Shown: positions 8,168 through 17,818 of the stretch, piece by piece
Position numbering within the stretch: the first letter of the stretch is position 1
Layout of the letters: each line of letters opens with the position of its first letter
Assembly: GCF_041906005.1 (NCBI RefSeq)
Contig: NZ_JAYRJY010000001.1
Span: 2,232,001-2,296,000 of the forward strand
Origin: Ferrovibrio sp041906005
GTDB taxonomy: Bacteria > Pseudomonadota > Alphaproteobacteria > Ferrovibrionales > Ferrovibrionaceae
Reading direction: 5' to 3'
DNA: 64,000 bases
Made by a program: the position numbers and the translations under genes
The notes under the pieces: generated by a model
Told to the model about the DNA's origin: nothing
Databases searched by the model: none
What the model saw: the letters and a program-made list of their open reading frames with translations, nothing else

Positions 8168-9169
8168 ATGACGGCCCTTCAGACCAAGTCCGTTTCCATG
8201 CCGGCGAGCGATCTGCCGGATATCACGGTTTCCGTACGCGACGTGTTCGGTATCGATAGCGACATGAAGGTGCCGGCCTTCAGTCAGCCCAGCGAGCATG
8301 TGCCGGATCTGGATCCGAGCTATCGCTTCGATCGCGAAACCACGCTCGCGATCCTGGCCGGTTTTGCCTATAACCGCCGCGTCATGGTGCAGGGCTATCA
8401 TGGCACCGGCAAATCGACCCATATCGAGCAGGTCGCCGCCCGCCTGAACTGGCCATGCGTGCGCATCAATCTCGACAGCCATATCAGCCGCATCGACCTG
8501 GTCGGCAAGGATGCCATCGTGCTGCGCGACGGCAAGCAGGTGACCGAATTCCGTGAAGGCATCCTGCCCTGGGCGCTGCAATCGCCGGTGGCCCTTGTAT
8601 TCGACGAATACGATGCCGGCCGCCCGGACGTGATGTTCGTGATCCAGCGCATCCTGGAAGTCGAGGGCAAGCTCACGCTGCTCGACCAGAACCGCGTGAT
8701 CCGCCCGCACAAGGCTTTCCGCCTGTTTGCCACGGCCAACACCGTCGGCCTGGGCGACACCACCGGGCTTTATCACGGCACACAGCAGATCAACCAGGGC
8801 CAGATGGACCGCTGGAGCATTGTCTGCACGCTCAATTACCTGCCGGCTGACGACGAAGTCGCCATCGTGCTGGCGAAATCGCCCAGCTATACCGGCGAAC
8901 AGGGCAGGAAGACGATCCAGAACATGGTAGCCGTGGCTGAGTTGACCCGCGCCGGCTTCATCAACGGCGACATCTCGACGGTGATGAGCCCGCGTACCGT
9001 CATCACCTGGGCCGAGAATGCCCGTATCTTCGGCAGTGTCGGTTTCGCCTTCCGGCTCACCTTCCTCAACAAGTGCGACGAGCTGGAGCGGCCGATGGTG
9101 GCGGAATACTACCAGCGCTGCTTCGGTGAGGAATTGCCGGAAACCGCGGCCAAGGCCGACCTGAACTAA
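8168..9169 (+). CDS. cobS: Aerobic cobaltochelatase subunit CobS
   Basis: A 333-aa AAA+ ATPase of the aerobic B12 pathway. With CobT it forms the chaperone-like motor that works with CobN to insert cobalt into hydrogenobyrinate a,c-diamide. Walker A is GYHGTGKST, Walker B lies in LVFDEYDAG, sensor 1 is in FATANTVG, and the N-terminus carries the family segment VFGIDSDMKVPAFS. ATG 8168 is favoured over GTG 8162 because GAGAG lies at a suitable distance. It is 28 nt upstream of cobT and probably co-transcribed with it. No other corrinoid biosynthesis gene is adjacent. Confidence 0.93.
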   Translation: MTALQTKSVSMPASDLPDITVSVRDVFGIDSDMKVPAFSQPSEHVPDLDPSYRFDRETTLAILAGFAYNRRVMVQGYHGTGKSTHIEQVAARLNWPCVRINLDSHISRIDLVGKDAIVLRDGKQVTEFREGILPWALQSPVALVFDEYDAGRPDVMFVIQRILEVEGKLTLLDQNRVIRPHKAFRLFATANTVGLGDTTGLYHGTQQINQGQMDRWSIVCTLNYLPADDEVAIVLAKSPSYTGEQGRKTIQNMVAVAELTRAGFINGDISTVMSPRTVITWAENARIFGSVGFAFRLTFLNKCDELERPMVAEYYQRCFGEELPETAAKADLN

Positions 9170-9197
9170 GCCGGCGCCGCAGTCTGGAGTTCCTGGC

Positions 9198-11072
9198 ATG
9201 GCCAACAAGCCGGAAAGCCCGATCGAACCCTTCAAGCGCGCGCTGACTGCGGCGACGCGGGCCATCTCGCATGACCGCGATCTGCAGGTTAGCTTCGGGC
9301 CGGAGACGCCCGGCCTGCGTGGCAAGCGTGCGCGCCTGCCGGTGCCGGGGCGCGAGTTGCCGGCGACGGAAGTGGCGCAGATTCGCGGTATGGCCGATGC
9401 CATGGCTTTGCGTCTGCGCCATCATGATGACGGCCTGCATTCCCGCCTGCTGCCCCAGGGCGGCACGGCGCGTGCGGTGTTCGACGCCGTCGAGCAGGCT
9501 CGCGTCGAGGCGATTGGCGCCAACCGCATGGCCGGCGTGGCGCAGAACCTGAATGCCGCGCTGGAAGAACGCTGCCGCAGCAAGGGCTACGCCAAGATCA
9601 GCGACCGGTCCGAGGCGCCGCTGGCCGACGTGCTCGGCCTGCTGGCGCGCGAGCGCCTGACGGGCGAGGCGGTGCCTGCCCAGGCACAGAAGATGGTGTC
9701 GCTGTGGCGTGACTGGATCGAGGAGAAGGGCGGCGCCGATCTGGACGAGATGCTGAACCGCATCGACGATCAGCGGGCCTTCGCCAAGGTGGCGCGCAAG
9801 CTGATCAAGGATCTTGAGCTGGTCGACGATGAAAACGGCGACCTGAATGATGAGGACGAGGGCGAGGATCAGGACAGTCAGGGCCAGCAGCCCCAGAGCC
9901 AGTCCGATGGTTCCGAGTCCGAGCAGGGCGACGCATCGTCCAGCGGCATGGAGCAGGCCGATGCGGCCGATGCCTCCGGCGGCGAGGCGGTGGAGATGGA
10001 TGCCGAAGCCGGCATGGAGGAGCAGGTTGCCGGATCCGGCGAGGAAGCCGGCAAGGGGCGCCGCCCGCCCGGCTCCGACATGATGGGCCATAACCGCGAG
10101 GCGGTTTACAAGGCCTATACCAAGCAGTTCGACGAAGTCGTGGGCGCCGACGACCTGTGCGACGCCGAGGAGCTTGGCCGTCTGCGCCATCACCTGGATC
10201 AGCAGCTTTCCAATCTCCAGTCGGTTGTCGGCAAACTGGCCAATCGCCTGCAGCGCCGCCTGATGGCGAAGCAGTCGCGGTCGTGGCATTTCGATCTTGA
10301 GGAGGGCATCCTCGACGCGGCCCGGCTGGCGCGCGTGGTGGCGAATCCCACGCTGCCGCTCAGCTACAAGCAGGAAAGCGACACCGATTTCCGCGATACT
10401 GTCGTCACCCTGCTGATCGACAATTCCGGTTCCATGCGCGGCCGGCCGATCACGGTGGCGGCGATGTGCGCCGATATCCTGGCTCGCACGCTGGAACGCT
10501 GCGCGGTGAAGGTCGAGATTCTCGGTTTCACCACGCGCGCCTGGAAAGGTGGCCAGAGCCGCGAGAAATGGCTGTCCGACAACAAGCCGGCGCAGCCCGG
10601 CCGCCTGAACGATTTGCGCCATATCGTATACAAGGGTGCCGATGCGCCCTGGCGCCGCGCCCGTCGCAATCTGGGTCTCATGCTGCGCGAGGGCCTGCTG
10701 AAGGAAAACATCGACGGCGAGGCGCTGATGTGGGCGCATGACCGTCTGCTGGCGCGCACCGAACAGCGTCGGATCCTGATGGTGATCTCCGACGGCGCGC
10801 CGGTGGACGATTCGACCCTGTCGGTCAATCCGGGCAATTACCTCGACCGCCATCTGCGCGAGGTGATCGACTGGATCGAAAAGCGCTCGCCGGTGGAATT
10901 GACCGCCATCGGTATCGGCCACGACGTCACGCGCTATTACAAACGCGCCGTCACCATCGTTGATGCCGAACAGCTCGGCGGCGTGATGATGGAAAAGCTG
11001 GCCGAATTGTTCGACGAAGCACCGCCGATGCAAAAACCTGCGCGGGGCCGGGGCGGACGTCGCGCCGCCTGA
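9198..11072 (+). CDS. cobT: Aerobic cobaltochelatase subunit CobT
   Basis: A 624-aa partner of CobS. The N-terminal about 200 residues are the CobT-specific helical region. Residues about 208-300 are a strongly acidic Glu/Asp/Gln/Ser-rich linker, and the C-terminal about 220 residues form a von Willebrand A domain with the MIDAS motif DNSGSMRG and the later SDGAPVDD loop. The VWA domain contacts the CobN subunit through metal ions, as in magnesium chelatase ChlD. The length agrees with CobT proteins. It is convergent with the large hybrid kinase gene, 18 nt away. Confidence 0.93.
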   Translation: MANKPESPIEPFKRALTAATRAISHDRDLQVSFGPETPGLRGKRARLPVPGRELPATEVAQIRGMADAMALRLRHHDDGLHSRLLPQGGTARAVFDAVEQARVEAIGANRMAGVAQNLNAALEERCRSKGYAKISDRSEAPLADVLGLLARERLTGEAVPAQAQKMVSLWRDWIEEKGGADLDEMLNRIDDQRAFAKVARKLIKDLELVDDENGDLNDEDEGEDQDSQGQQPQSQSDGSESEQGDASSSGMEQADAADASGGEAVEMDAEAGMEEQVAGSGEEAGKGRRPPGSDMMGHNREAVYKAYTKQFDEVVGADDLCDAEELGRLRHHLDQQLSNLQSVVGKLANRLQRRLMAKQSRSWHFDLEEGILDAARLARVVANPTLPLSYKQESDTDFRDTVVTLLIDNSGSMRGRPITVAAMCADILARTLERCAVKVEILGFTTRAWKGGQSREKWLSDNKPAQPGRLNDLRHIVYKGADAPWRRARRNLGLMLREGLLKENIDGEALMWAHDRLLARTEQRRILMVISDGAPVDDSTLSVNPGNYLDRHLREVIDWIEKRSPVELTAIGIGHDVTRYYKRAVTIVDAEQLGGVMMEKLAELFDEAPPMQKPARGRGGRRAA

Positions 11073-11090
11073 CAATCGCCTGGTTCGGCG

Positions 11091-14000
11091 TCAGTTCAGT
11101 TTCTTCAGCGATGCCAGCAGATTGGTCAGGCCGCTTTTCGCTTTTTCGCTCAACGCTTCGCTTGCCGGCGCCTGTGGTGTTGCTGCGGCCTGTTGTGTAG
11201 TCGATGCCTGCTCCGGTGCGACGGGCCCGGTGGACGCGCCACCCAGCACACGATTGATTGCCGCGATCAATTGCGGCAGGGCGATGGGCTTGGCGACGTA
11301 ATCATCCATGCCGCCGGCGATATAGCGTTCGCGATCGCCTTCCATGGCGTTGGCGGTGAGGGCGATGATCGGCAGGCGGGAACACTCCTGCGGCAGGCGG
11401 CGGATCGTTTGCGTCGCCGTCAGGCCGTCCATTTCCGGCATCTGCATGTCCATCAGCACAAGGTCGTACGGCGCTTTCTGCACCTGTTCGCAGGCTTCGA
11501 TGCCATTGGTCACCAGATCGGCCTGATGACCAAGCTGCCGCAGCATCAGGCCGATCACCATCTGGTTCACCTGATTGTCCTCCGCCACCAGGATCCGCAG
11601 GGATCTCTGCGTCGCCGGGCCATCGGCCTGGGCGGCGGCGATTTCGGTCTCTACCGGCTGGCCTTCATGCAGTGGCAAGGTGAACCAGAATATGCTGCCT
11701 TCCCCCTCGGTACTCTCCACGCCGATCTTGCCGCCCATCAATTCGATGAGCTGCTTGGAGATCGCCAGGCCCAGTCCGGTGCCCCCAAAGCGGCGGGCGA
11801 TCGAACTGTCGGCCTGGCTGAAGCGACCGAACAGATGTTTGATCTTGTCGGCGGCGATGCCGATGCCGGTATCGCGCACCTTGACGGTCAGATTGAAGCG
11901 GCCTTCCGACTGGTGCACGGCGTCGACGATGATTTCGACTTCGCCCCGGTCGGTGAACTTGATGGCATTGCCGGTGAGGTTGAACAGGACCTGGCGCAGC
12001 CGCGCCGGGTCGCCCTTGGCGAAACGCGGCACTTCCGGCGCGACGCAGGTGCTCAGGCGCAATCCCTTCATCACGGCGCGGGGGTTCATCATGGAAACCG
12101 CGCTCTCGATCACGCGCGGCAGGTCGAAATCGATCGATTCCAGGTCGATGCGGCCGGCTTCCAGCTTGGAAAAATCGAGGATGTCGTTGATCAGGGTCAG
12201 CAGATGTTCGGCCGATTCGCGTGCCGTGATCACCAGCTTGTGCTGCTGCTGCGACAGTTCGGTGTTCTGCAGCAGGCCGATGGTGCCCAGCACGCCGTTC
12301 ATGGGGGTACGGATTTCATGGCTCATCATCGCCAGGAATTCTGATTTGGCGCGGCTGGCTTCCTCGGCGCGTTCCTTTTCCTCCGAGAATCGGTCGGCCA
12401 GTTCACGCAGGCGGAAGGATTGCTGTTCGACCTGCCGGTTGGCGGCTTCCAGATCGGTGATGTTGCGCTGCAGGGTTTCCTGCTGCTGCTTCAGGGCCGT
12501 GATGTCGGTGCGGATGCCCACGACGCCACCGTCGCTGGTGCGGCGTTCGGTGTTGCGCAGCCAGCGGCCATTGGCCAGCCGCGTCTCGGTGCTGCCGCTG
12601 CCCTTGCGGAACAATTCGACGCGTTCGGCCAGCCATTCCTCCAGGAAGGCCGGCTCCATATCCACCATCTGGCGCTGGATGCTGGCGCGCAGGATATCGC
12701 TGAACTTGGTACCCGGCACCAGCAGGTCGCTGATCTCCCTGTAGAACTCGCGGTATTTCGAGTTGCACAGGACCAGGCGCTCGTCCTTGTCGTAGAGGAT
12801 GAAGCCGTCCGAGATGCTCTCGATGGCGTCGAACATCTGCCGCTCCGCCTGTTTGATCGCGGTGATGTCGGTGCCGATGCCGACCAGGCCGCCATCGATG
12901 GTGCGCTGTTCGTGCACAAGCAGCCAACGGCCATCGGGCGTTTGCCGTTCCAGCGCAATGCCGGCAGGGTTGCGATGCTGCTTCAGCCGTTCGGCAATCC
13001 AGCTTTCCGGGTCCTTGGCATCGGGTCCGAAGGTGCCGTTGGCGACGCCCTGACGCAGCATGTCCTCGAAATGCATGCCGACCTGTATGACGCCCCTCAG
13101 GCCAGGGAAGTATTCGAGGAAGCGCTGGTTGAACATAACCACGCGATCATCGGCATCATAGAATACAAAGGCCTCGCTGATCGCTTCGATGGCATCGCGC
13201 AGACGCTGCTCGGCCAGTTTCAGATCGGTGATGTCGTCGATGATGGCGATCACGCCGCCTTCGGCGGTACGGCGGCGCTGATTGCGCAGCCAGCGTCCCT
13301 GCTTGAGGCGAACGTCGATCGGCTGGCCAGAAGGGTTGTAAAAATCCGCTTTCAGGCGGGCGACGTAATCCATCACATTCACGCCATCGCCCATGCGGTC
13401 CTGCTGGGCACTCACCAGTTCCATCATCTGGTCGTAATGAATGCCGGCCGGTGCCTGGTCCGGATCGTGGCCGGTCAGGTCGTAGAAGCGGCGATTGGCC
13501 ATGGCAAGGCGGCCATCGCGGCCATACAGCGCGAAACCCTCGGCCAGAGATTCGATGGCATCACGCAGGCGCTGTTCGGCATTCTTCAGATCCGAAATGT
13601 CCGACACGATGGCAATGACTGTACCTTCTGCCGTGCGGTGGCGCACGGTACGCAGCCAGTATCCCGGTTCCGCCTCGACATCGAACGGCAGGCCGCTCGG
13701 GTTATCGAAATCCGCTTTCAGTTTTGCCACATAGGCCAGAGCTTCTTCCTCCCGGCCGACCTCGCGAGCCAGCCGCACAATATTTTGCAGAAGGTCATCG
13801 TTATGCGTGCCCGGGCCAACCTGGTCCGGCTCATGCCGGGTCAGTTCGTAGAACCGCTGGTTCACCGTGATGATCCGGCCGTCGCGGCCATACAGGACAA
13901 AACCTTCAGCCAGCGACTCGATGGCGTCGCGCAGGCGCCGTTCGGCCAGTTTGAGGTCGCTGATGTCGTTGAAAACGGTGATTACGCCGCCATCCAGTGT

Positions 14001-16412
14001 GCGGCAGCGTTGCATGCGCAGCCAGATGCCGGGATAGGGTTCGCTGTCTACCGGTTGTCCGGTGGGATTGAGGAATTCCGCGCTGAGGGCCTCGACGTAA
14101 TTATCAATATCGAAGCCCGGTGCGTATTCCTGCCGCCGTTCGGCGGTGATGCGCATGATGTCCTTGAAATGGGTGCCGGGCTTTACCTGGGCCGGATCCT
14201 GCCGCGTCATTTCGTAATAGCGCTGGTTGGCCATCACCATGTAACCGTCCCGGTCATACAGGATGAAGCCCTCGGTCAGGGCGGCGATGGCATCGCGCAG
14301 GCGCTGTTCGGCCAGTTTCAGGTCGGTGATGTCGCTGACGACGGAAATCGTGCTGCCATCCGCGGTACGGTGACGTACGCTGCGCAGCCACTGGCCGGGC
14401 AGGGCCTCGCCGTCGATCGGCTTGCCTGAAGGATGGCGGTAATCGCGGTGCAGCGCCGCGGCATAGCCGGCATGATCGGAATCGGGCCAGTGATCGCGGC
14501 GCATTCTGAGGACTTCGCGGAAGACATCCTCATAAGTCACGCCCGTCTTGATGATGTCGGGGTTGTGGCCGGTCAGCTTGTAGAAGTTATGGTTTGCTAG
14601 GCGCAGGCGGCCATCGGGCCCGTAGAGAATAAAGCCGTCCGACAGGCTTTCGATGGCATCGCGCAGGTGCTGCTCGGCCAGTTTCAGGTCGGTGATGTCG
14701 TCAATCACCGAAATGATGCCGCCGTCGATGGTGCGATGGCGCTGGGTGCGCAGCCAATAGCCGGGGCGGATCTCGGCGTCGATCGGCTTACCCGAAGGAT
14801 GCCAGAAATCCCGGCGCTGCTGTTCCTTGAAAGCGGCGGCATCGAAATCCGGCCAGCGCGCGATACGGCGCTGGGTGATGATTTCCAGCATCTCCTCGAC
14901 ATGCGTGCCGGCGCGGATCTGTTCGGGATCGTGGCTGGTGAGTTCGTAGAAGCGATGGTTGGCAACCATCAGGCGACCATCATTGCCATACAGCACGAAG
15001 CCGCTGCCCAATGCCTCGATGGCATCGCGCAGCCGTTGTTCGGCGAATTTCAGCGCGGTGACATCGCTGGTGATGCCGACCGATCCCCCTTCGCTGGTCG
15101 GGCTGATCGAGAACCGCAGCCAGCGACCATCCGCCATGCGCCATTCATACATATAGCCGCGTTTTTCCGTGGTCAGGCGCCGGGTGCGGAAGGCGAGGTG
15201 GCGCTGCCGGGCTTCCGGGGTCGAGGCGGTGCCGAAATCGGCGGCGGTGACTTCCAGGACCTCGCGATAACTGATGCCTTCGCGACCAATGAAGGCCTGA
15301 AAGCTTGGCAGCAGGTCAAGCGTGTTGTGGTTGAACAGGGCCAGATTGTCGTTGCTGTCGAACAGCACGAAGCTGTCGGGCATTGACTCGACGGCGTCGC
15401 GCAGGCGCTGTTCGGCCCAGGATGCGCGCTCGCTCTGATGATGCAGGATCAGCAGGAAACCGATACTGGCCAGGCTGGCCAACAGCATCGCGGCGCCGCT
15501 GAAAGCAAGGTTCTCGCGCCAGCTGGAAAGAAGGGTATCGCGCGAAACGCCGGCGGCGACAATCAGCGGAAAACCGGGAACGCGACGGAATGCGAGATAC
15601 CGCCGCACGCCATCTGGCAGGCCAGACGTCAGGTAAAGGCCCGCATCCACATTGTCATACTGGCCGCTGAATAGCGGGATGCCTTGCGTTGAACTGCCGA
15701 TGCCAGGACCGGTTTCGGGGATGCGCGCGATGCGGAAGCCATTGGCATGATGCAGGGTAAGCGAATTATCCGGCGTGATGGCGGCTTCGCGGTAGAAGCT
15801 CATGAAATATTCGGGATCGACCGCCGCCACGATGATGCCGCCAAAGCTGCCGTCGGGCTTGTTGAAGCGGCGGCTGACGTTGAGTGTCCATAAGCCCGTA
15901 AGGCGGTTCTGCATTGGCTCGCCGATGAACAGGCCGGCGTGGCTGCGTTCGCGATGGACCGTGAAATATTCACGGTCGGCGGCGTTGAACGGGCGTGGCT
16001 GCAGGCTGGCGCTGTCGAGGATGGAATTGCCGGCGTCGTCGAGTGCCAGAAAGGCGCGCACCTGCGGCATCTCGGCCAGGCGGCTGTTCATCCGTTCGCG
16101 CAATGCGGCCAGCGAATGGAAGTTCTGGGTGCCGGCCATGCCGCTCAGCGTTTCGGTGTAATTCAGCAGGAAAATGTCGACGGCCGAGAAACTGCGGCTG
16201 GCGTGTTCTTCCATCATGATCGCCAGCGACCGGGCCGTGGCCTGGCCATTCGCGATTTCGTCATCATACTGGCGATAGAGTTGCAGCCCGAGCACGCCGC
16301 CAAGCAGAAGCAGCAGGGCGGCCACGAACAGGATCGGCAGCCTCATTGCGGCGCGGCTGGCCGGAATGATTCTCGGGGGCTGGCCAGGGCGATTTTCAGG
16401 GGCCGCCATCAT
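11091..16412 (-). CDS. Giant hybrid sensor histidine kinase with eight PAS domains and a receiver
   Basis: A 1773-aa membrane protein. TM1 is at about 25-44, followed by a roughly 260-residue periplasmic region with Cache-like features and TM2 at about 308-330. Eight PAS domains run from about 335 to 1310, each opening AEQRLRDAIES-like, continuing FxLYGxDGR and closing with a DITDLKLAE-like linker (PAS_7 type). The kinase core follows: H-box MMSHEIRTPMNG (about 1362), N-box NLTGNAIKFT, G1 DTGIGI and G2 GTGLGL. A receiver domain with VAEDNQVNQ, phospho-Asp in LVLMDMQMPEMDG and ALTANA follows, then an Ala/Pro/Gln tail. There is no HPt domain, so a separate phosphotransfer protein is probably needed. 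It is monocistronic; 33 nt separate its start from the divergent esterase-like gene. Confidence 0.93.
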   Translation of the reverse strand: MMAAPENRPGQPPRIIPASRAAMRLPILFVAALLLLLGGVLGLQLYRQYDDEIANGQATARSLAIMMEEHASRSFSAVDIFLLNYTETLSGMAGTQNFHSLAALRERMNSRLAEMPQVRAFLALDDAGNSILDSASLQPRPFNAADREYFTVHRERSHAGLFIGEPMQNRLTGLWTLNVSRRFNKPDGSFGGIIVAAVDPEYFMSFYREAAITPDNSLTLHHANGFRIARIPETGPGIGSSTQGIPLFSGQYDNVDAGLYLTSGLPDGVRRYLAFRRVPGFPLIVAAGVSRDTLLSSWRENLAFSGAAMLLASLASIGFLLILHHQSERASWAEQRLRDAVESMPDSFVLFDSNDNLALFNHNTLDLLPSFQAFIGREGISYREVLEVTAADFGTASTPEARQRHLAFRTRRLTTEKRGYMYEWRMADGRWLRFSISPTSEGGSVGITSDVTALKFAEQRLRDAIEALGSGFVLYGNDGRLMVANHRFYELTSHDPEQIRAGTHVEEMLEIITQRRIARWPDFDAAAFKEQQRRDFWHPSGKPIDAEIRPGYWLRTQRHRTIDGGIISVIDDITDLKLAEQHLRDAIESLSDGFILYGPDGRLRLANHNFYKLTGHNPDIIKTGVTYEDVFREVLRMRRDHWPDSDHAGYAAALHRDYRHPSGKPIDGEALPGQWLRSVRHRTADGSTISVVSDITDLKLAEQRLRDAIAALTEGFILYDRDGYMVMANQRYYEMTRQDPAQVKPGTHFKDIMRITAERRQEYAPGFDIDNYVEALSAEFLNPTGQPVDSEPYPGIWLRMQRCRTLDGGVITVFNDISDLKLAERRLRDAIESLAEGFVLYGRDGRIITVNQRFYELTRHEPDQVGPGTHNDDLLQNIVRLAREVGREEEALAYVAKLKADFDNPSGLPFDVEAEPGYWLRTVRHRTAEGTVIAIVSDISDLKNAEQRLRDAIESLAEGFALYGRDGRLAMANRRFYDLTGHDPDQAPAGIHYDQMMELVSAQQDRMGDGVNVMDYVARLKADFYNPSGQPIDVRLKQGRWLRNQRRRTAEGGVIAIIDDITDLKLAEQRLRDAIEAISEAFVFYDADDRVVMFNQRFLEYFPGLRGVIQVGMHFEDMLRQGVANGTFGPDAKDPESWIAERLKQHRNPAGIALERQTPDGRWLLVHEQRTIDGGLVGIGTDITAIKQAERQMFDAIESISDGFILYDKDERLVLCNSKYREFYREISDLLVPGTKFSDILRASIQRQMVDMEPAFLEEWLAERVELFRKGSGSTETRLANGRWLRNTERRTSDGGVVGIRTDITALKQQQETLQRNITDLEAANRQVEQQSFRLRELADRFSEEKERAEEASRAKSEFLAMMSHEIRTPMNGVLGTIGLLQNTELSQQQHKLVITARESAEHLLTLINDILDFSKLEAGRIDLESIDFDLPRVIESAVSMMNPRAVMKGLRLSTCVAPEVPRFAKGDPARLRQVLFNLTGNAIKFTDRGEVEIIVDAVHQSEGRFNLTVKVRDTGIGIAADKIKHLFGRFSQADSSIARRFGGTGLGLAISKQLIELMGGKIGVESTEGEGSIFWFTLPLHEGQPVETEIAAAQADGPATQRSLRILVAEDNQVNQMVIGLMLRQLGHQADLVTNGIEACEQVQKAPYDLVLMDMQMPEMDGLTATQTIRRLPQECSRLPIIALTANAMEGDRERYIAGGMDDYVAKPIALPQLIAAINRVLGGASTGPVAPEQASTTQQAAATPQAPASEALSEKAKSGLTNLLASLKKLN
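12822..15390 (-). repeat. In-register 366-bp tandem coding repeats (PAS array)
   Basis: The landmark GATGGC(A/G)TCG, which encodes the start of each PAS domain on the minus strand, recurs at 15018, 14652, 14286, 13920, 13554, 13188 and 12822. The spacing is exactly 366 nt (122 codons) six times in a row. The first domain (landmark at 15390) is offset by 372. Linker segments are the most conserved at DNA level, while the domain interiors have diverged. Confidence 0.9.
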
Positions 16413-16445
16413 CGGGTATCAGTGCCTTGCTGGGCTGCAGGAAAG

Positions 16446-17465
16446 ATGCGGATCATCATGGAAGCCAAATCTAAACAATTGATAAGTCTAGCACTGCTTC
16501 TGCTGCTGGCTATCGGCTCGGCGATGCCTGGCCGAGGGCTGCGGGCCGAACCGCTGCAGGTCCGCAGCGCCGCGCTGGAGCTTAACCCCGAACAGCCGGG
16601 TCAGGTGCAACTTGGCCGGCTGCAGTATCTGGGCGGCCTGATCCTGGCGGCCGAAGGCGATGTTTTTGGCGGATATTCCGGAATTGTCGTGGATGCCGAT
16701 GGTGCCGGGCTCTGGGCGATTTCCGATATCGGCCACTGGCTGCGGCTGGATTTCACCCGCGATGCCGCCGGCCTGCCCGCCGGCATCGCGGCGGCCAGGC
16801 ATCTGCCGCTGAACGATGCCCAGGGCCGGCCGATCGAGCGCAAATCGCTGAAAGACGCGGAGGCCCTGCGCCGCCTGCCTGATGGGTCGTGGCTGGTGAG
16901 TTTCGAACGCGCCCATCGGCTCTGGACCTATGCCGAGCCCGGCGCCGCCGCAGGGTTCGCCCTGCCGGTGCCGCCCGGTTTCGAAACCCAGCCCGATAAT
17001 GGCGGGGCAGAAGCCGTGGCGGTCTGGCCGAATGGCGACTTGCTGCTGTTCAGCGAAGAAAAGGAGGTTGCGTCCGGCCATACAGCCGCGTGGCTGCGCC
17101 GGGGCGGTGCCGGTGTTCAGGGCGATGTCTGGTCGGACTTGTCCTGGCCCGCCCGTGACGGCTTCAAGCCGACCGATGCCGTGGCCCTGCCCAATGATGA
17201 TGTTCTTGTGCTGGAGCGCTTCTTCACGCCACTGAGCGGACCGAAAGCCCGGATCAGCCGGCTGGCCGCCACATCCATCCGGCCCGGTGCGGCCTTGCAA
17301 CCGGAAACCCTGGCGGAATGGGCGCGGCCGGTTTCGGTCGACAACATGGAAGCGCTGGATATGCGCCGCGCCGAAGATGGCAGCCTGTGGCTCTATGTGA
17401 TGTCGGATGACAACCAGAACCGCCTGCAGCGCACGTTGCTGATGGTGTTCAGGTTGGAGCCGTAA
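16446..17465 (+). CDS. Exported esterase-like activity of phytase family protein
   Basis: About 339 aa with a classical signal peptide (hydrophobic ISLALLLLLAIGSAMPG, cleavage near LRAEP). The mature part has GGYSGIVVDADGAGLWAISDIG, LKDAEALRRLPDGSWLVSFE, NGGAEAVAVWPNGDLLLFSEE and SVDNMEALDM, the repeating pattern of the beta-propeller-like esterase/phytase domain (PF13449 type). Substrate unknown; a phosphate-ester or other esterase in the periplasm is plausible. Start: ATG 16446 after AGGA, or ATG 16458; both keep the signal peptide. It diverges from the PAS kinase and converges on rpmB. Confidence 0.78.
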   Translation: MRIIMEAKSKQLISLALLLLLAIGSAMPGRGLRAEPLQVRSAALELNPEQPGQVQLGRLQYLGGLILAAEGDVFGGYSGIVVDADGAGLWAISDIGHWLRLDFTRDAAGLPAGIAAARHLPLNDAQGRPIERKSLKDAEALRRLPDGSWLVSFERAHRLWTYAEPGAAAGFALPVPPGFETQPDNGGAEAVAVWPNGDLLLFSEEKEVASGHTAAWLRRGGAGVQGDVWSDLSWPARDGFKPTDAVALPNDDVLVLERFFTPLSGPKARISRLAATSIRPGAALQPETLAEWARPVSVDNMEALDMRRAEDGSLWLYVMSDDNQNRLQRTLLMVFRLEP

Positions 17466-17470
17466 ACGAA

Positions 17471-17500
17471 AACGCCGCCGGCATCTCTGCCAGCGGCGTT
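17471..17500. terminator. Bidirectional terminator between the esterase-like gene and rpmB
   Basis: AACGCCGC and GCGGCGTT form a perfect 8-bp stem, extended inward by GGC/GCC after one mismatch, with loop ATCTCT. T-rich bases follow on both strands. It lies between two convergent stop codons. Confidence 0.7.
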
Positions 17501-17524
17501 TGCAATCCCGAAGGATGAAGAGCT

Positions 17525-17818
17525 TCAGGCCGCCTTGGTGGCCAGGGCCTTCTTGATCTTGCGCTTCAGCACCTTGGCTTCGTCAGACAGGCGTTCGTCG
17601 CGGGTCTTCAGCAGCCAGTTGTCGATACCGCCGTTATGTTCCACCGAGCGCAGGCCATGTGAGGAAACGCGCAGCGTCACGTCGCGACCCAGCGCTTCGC
17701 TGATCAGCGAAACGACATGCAGGTTCGGCAGGAAGCGACGCCGGGTCTTGTTGTTGGCGTGGCTGACGTTGTTACCGGACTGAACGCCCTTGCCGGTCAC
17801 TTCGCAACGACGGGCCAT
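17525..17818 (-). CDS. rpmB: 50S ribosomal protein L28
   Basis: A 97-aa protein beginning MARRCEVTGKGVQSGNNVSHANNK, the L28 signature, then TRRRFLPNLHVVSL, LRVSSHGLRSVEHNGGIDNWLL and a basic C-terminal helix. Proteobacterial L28 is about 78-100 aa; this is the longer alphaproteobacterial form. It stands alone (rpmG is not adjacent), with the shared hairpin terminator downstream. Confidence 0.97.
   Translation of the reverse strand: MARRCEVTGKGVQSGNNVSHANNKTRRRFLPNLHVVSLISEALGRDVTLRVSSHGLRSVEHNGGIDNWLLKTRDERLSDEAKVLKRKIKKALATKAA

Noticed and set aside
9066..11075. 669-codon open frame on the strand opposite cobT
   Set aside because: Low-complexity His/Gln/Arg composition typical of an antisense shadow of a GC-rich gene; the plus strand encodes a clear CobT.
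12420..14429. 669-codon open frame opposite the PAS array
   Set aside because: It mirrors the repeats of the kinase; the minus-strand frame has clear PAS and kinase motifs.
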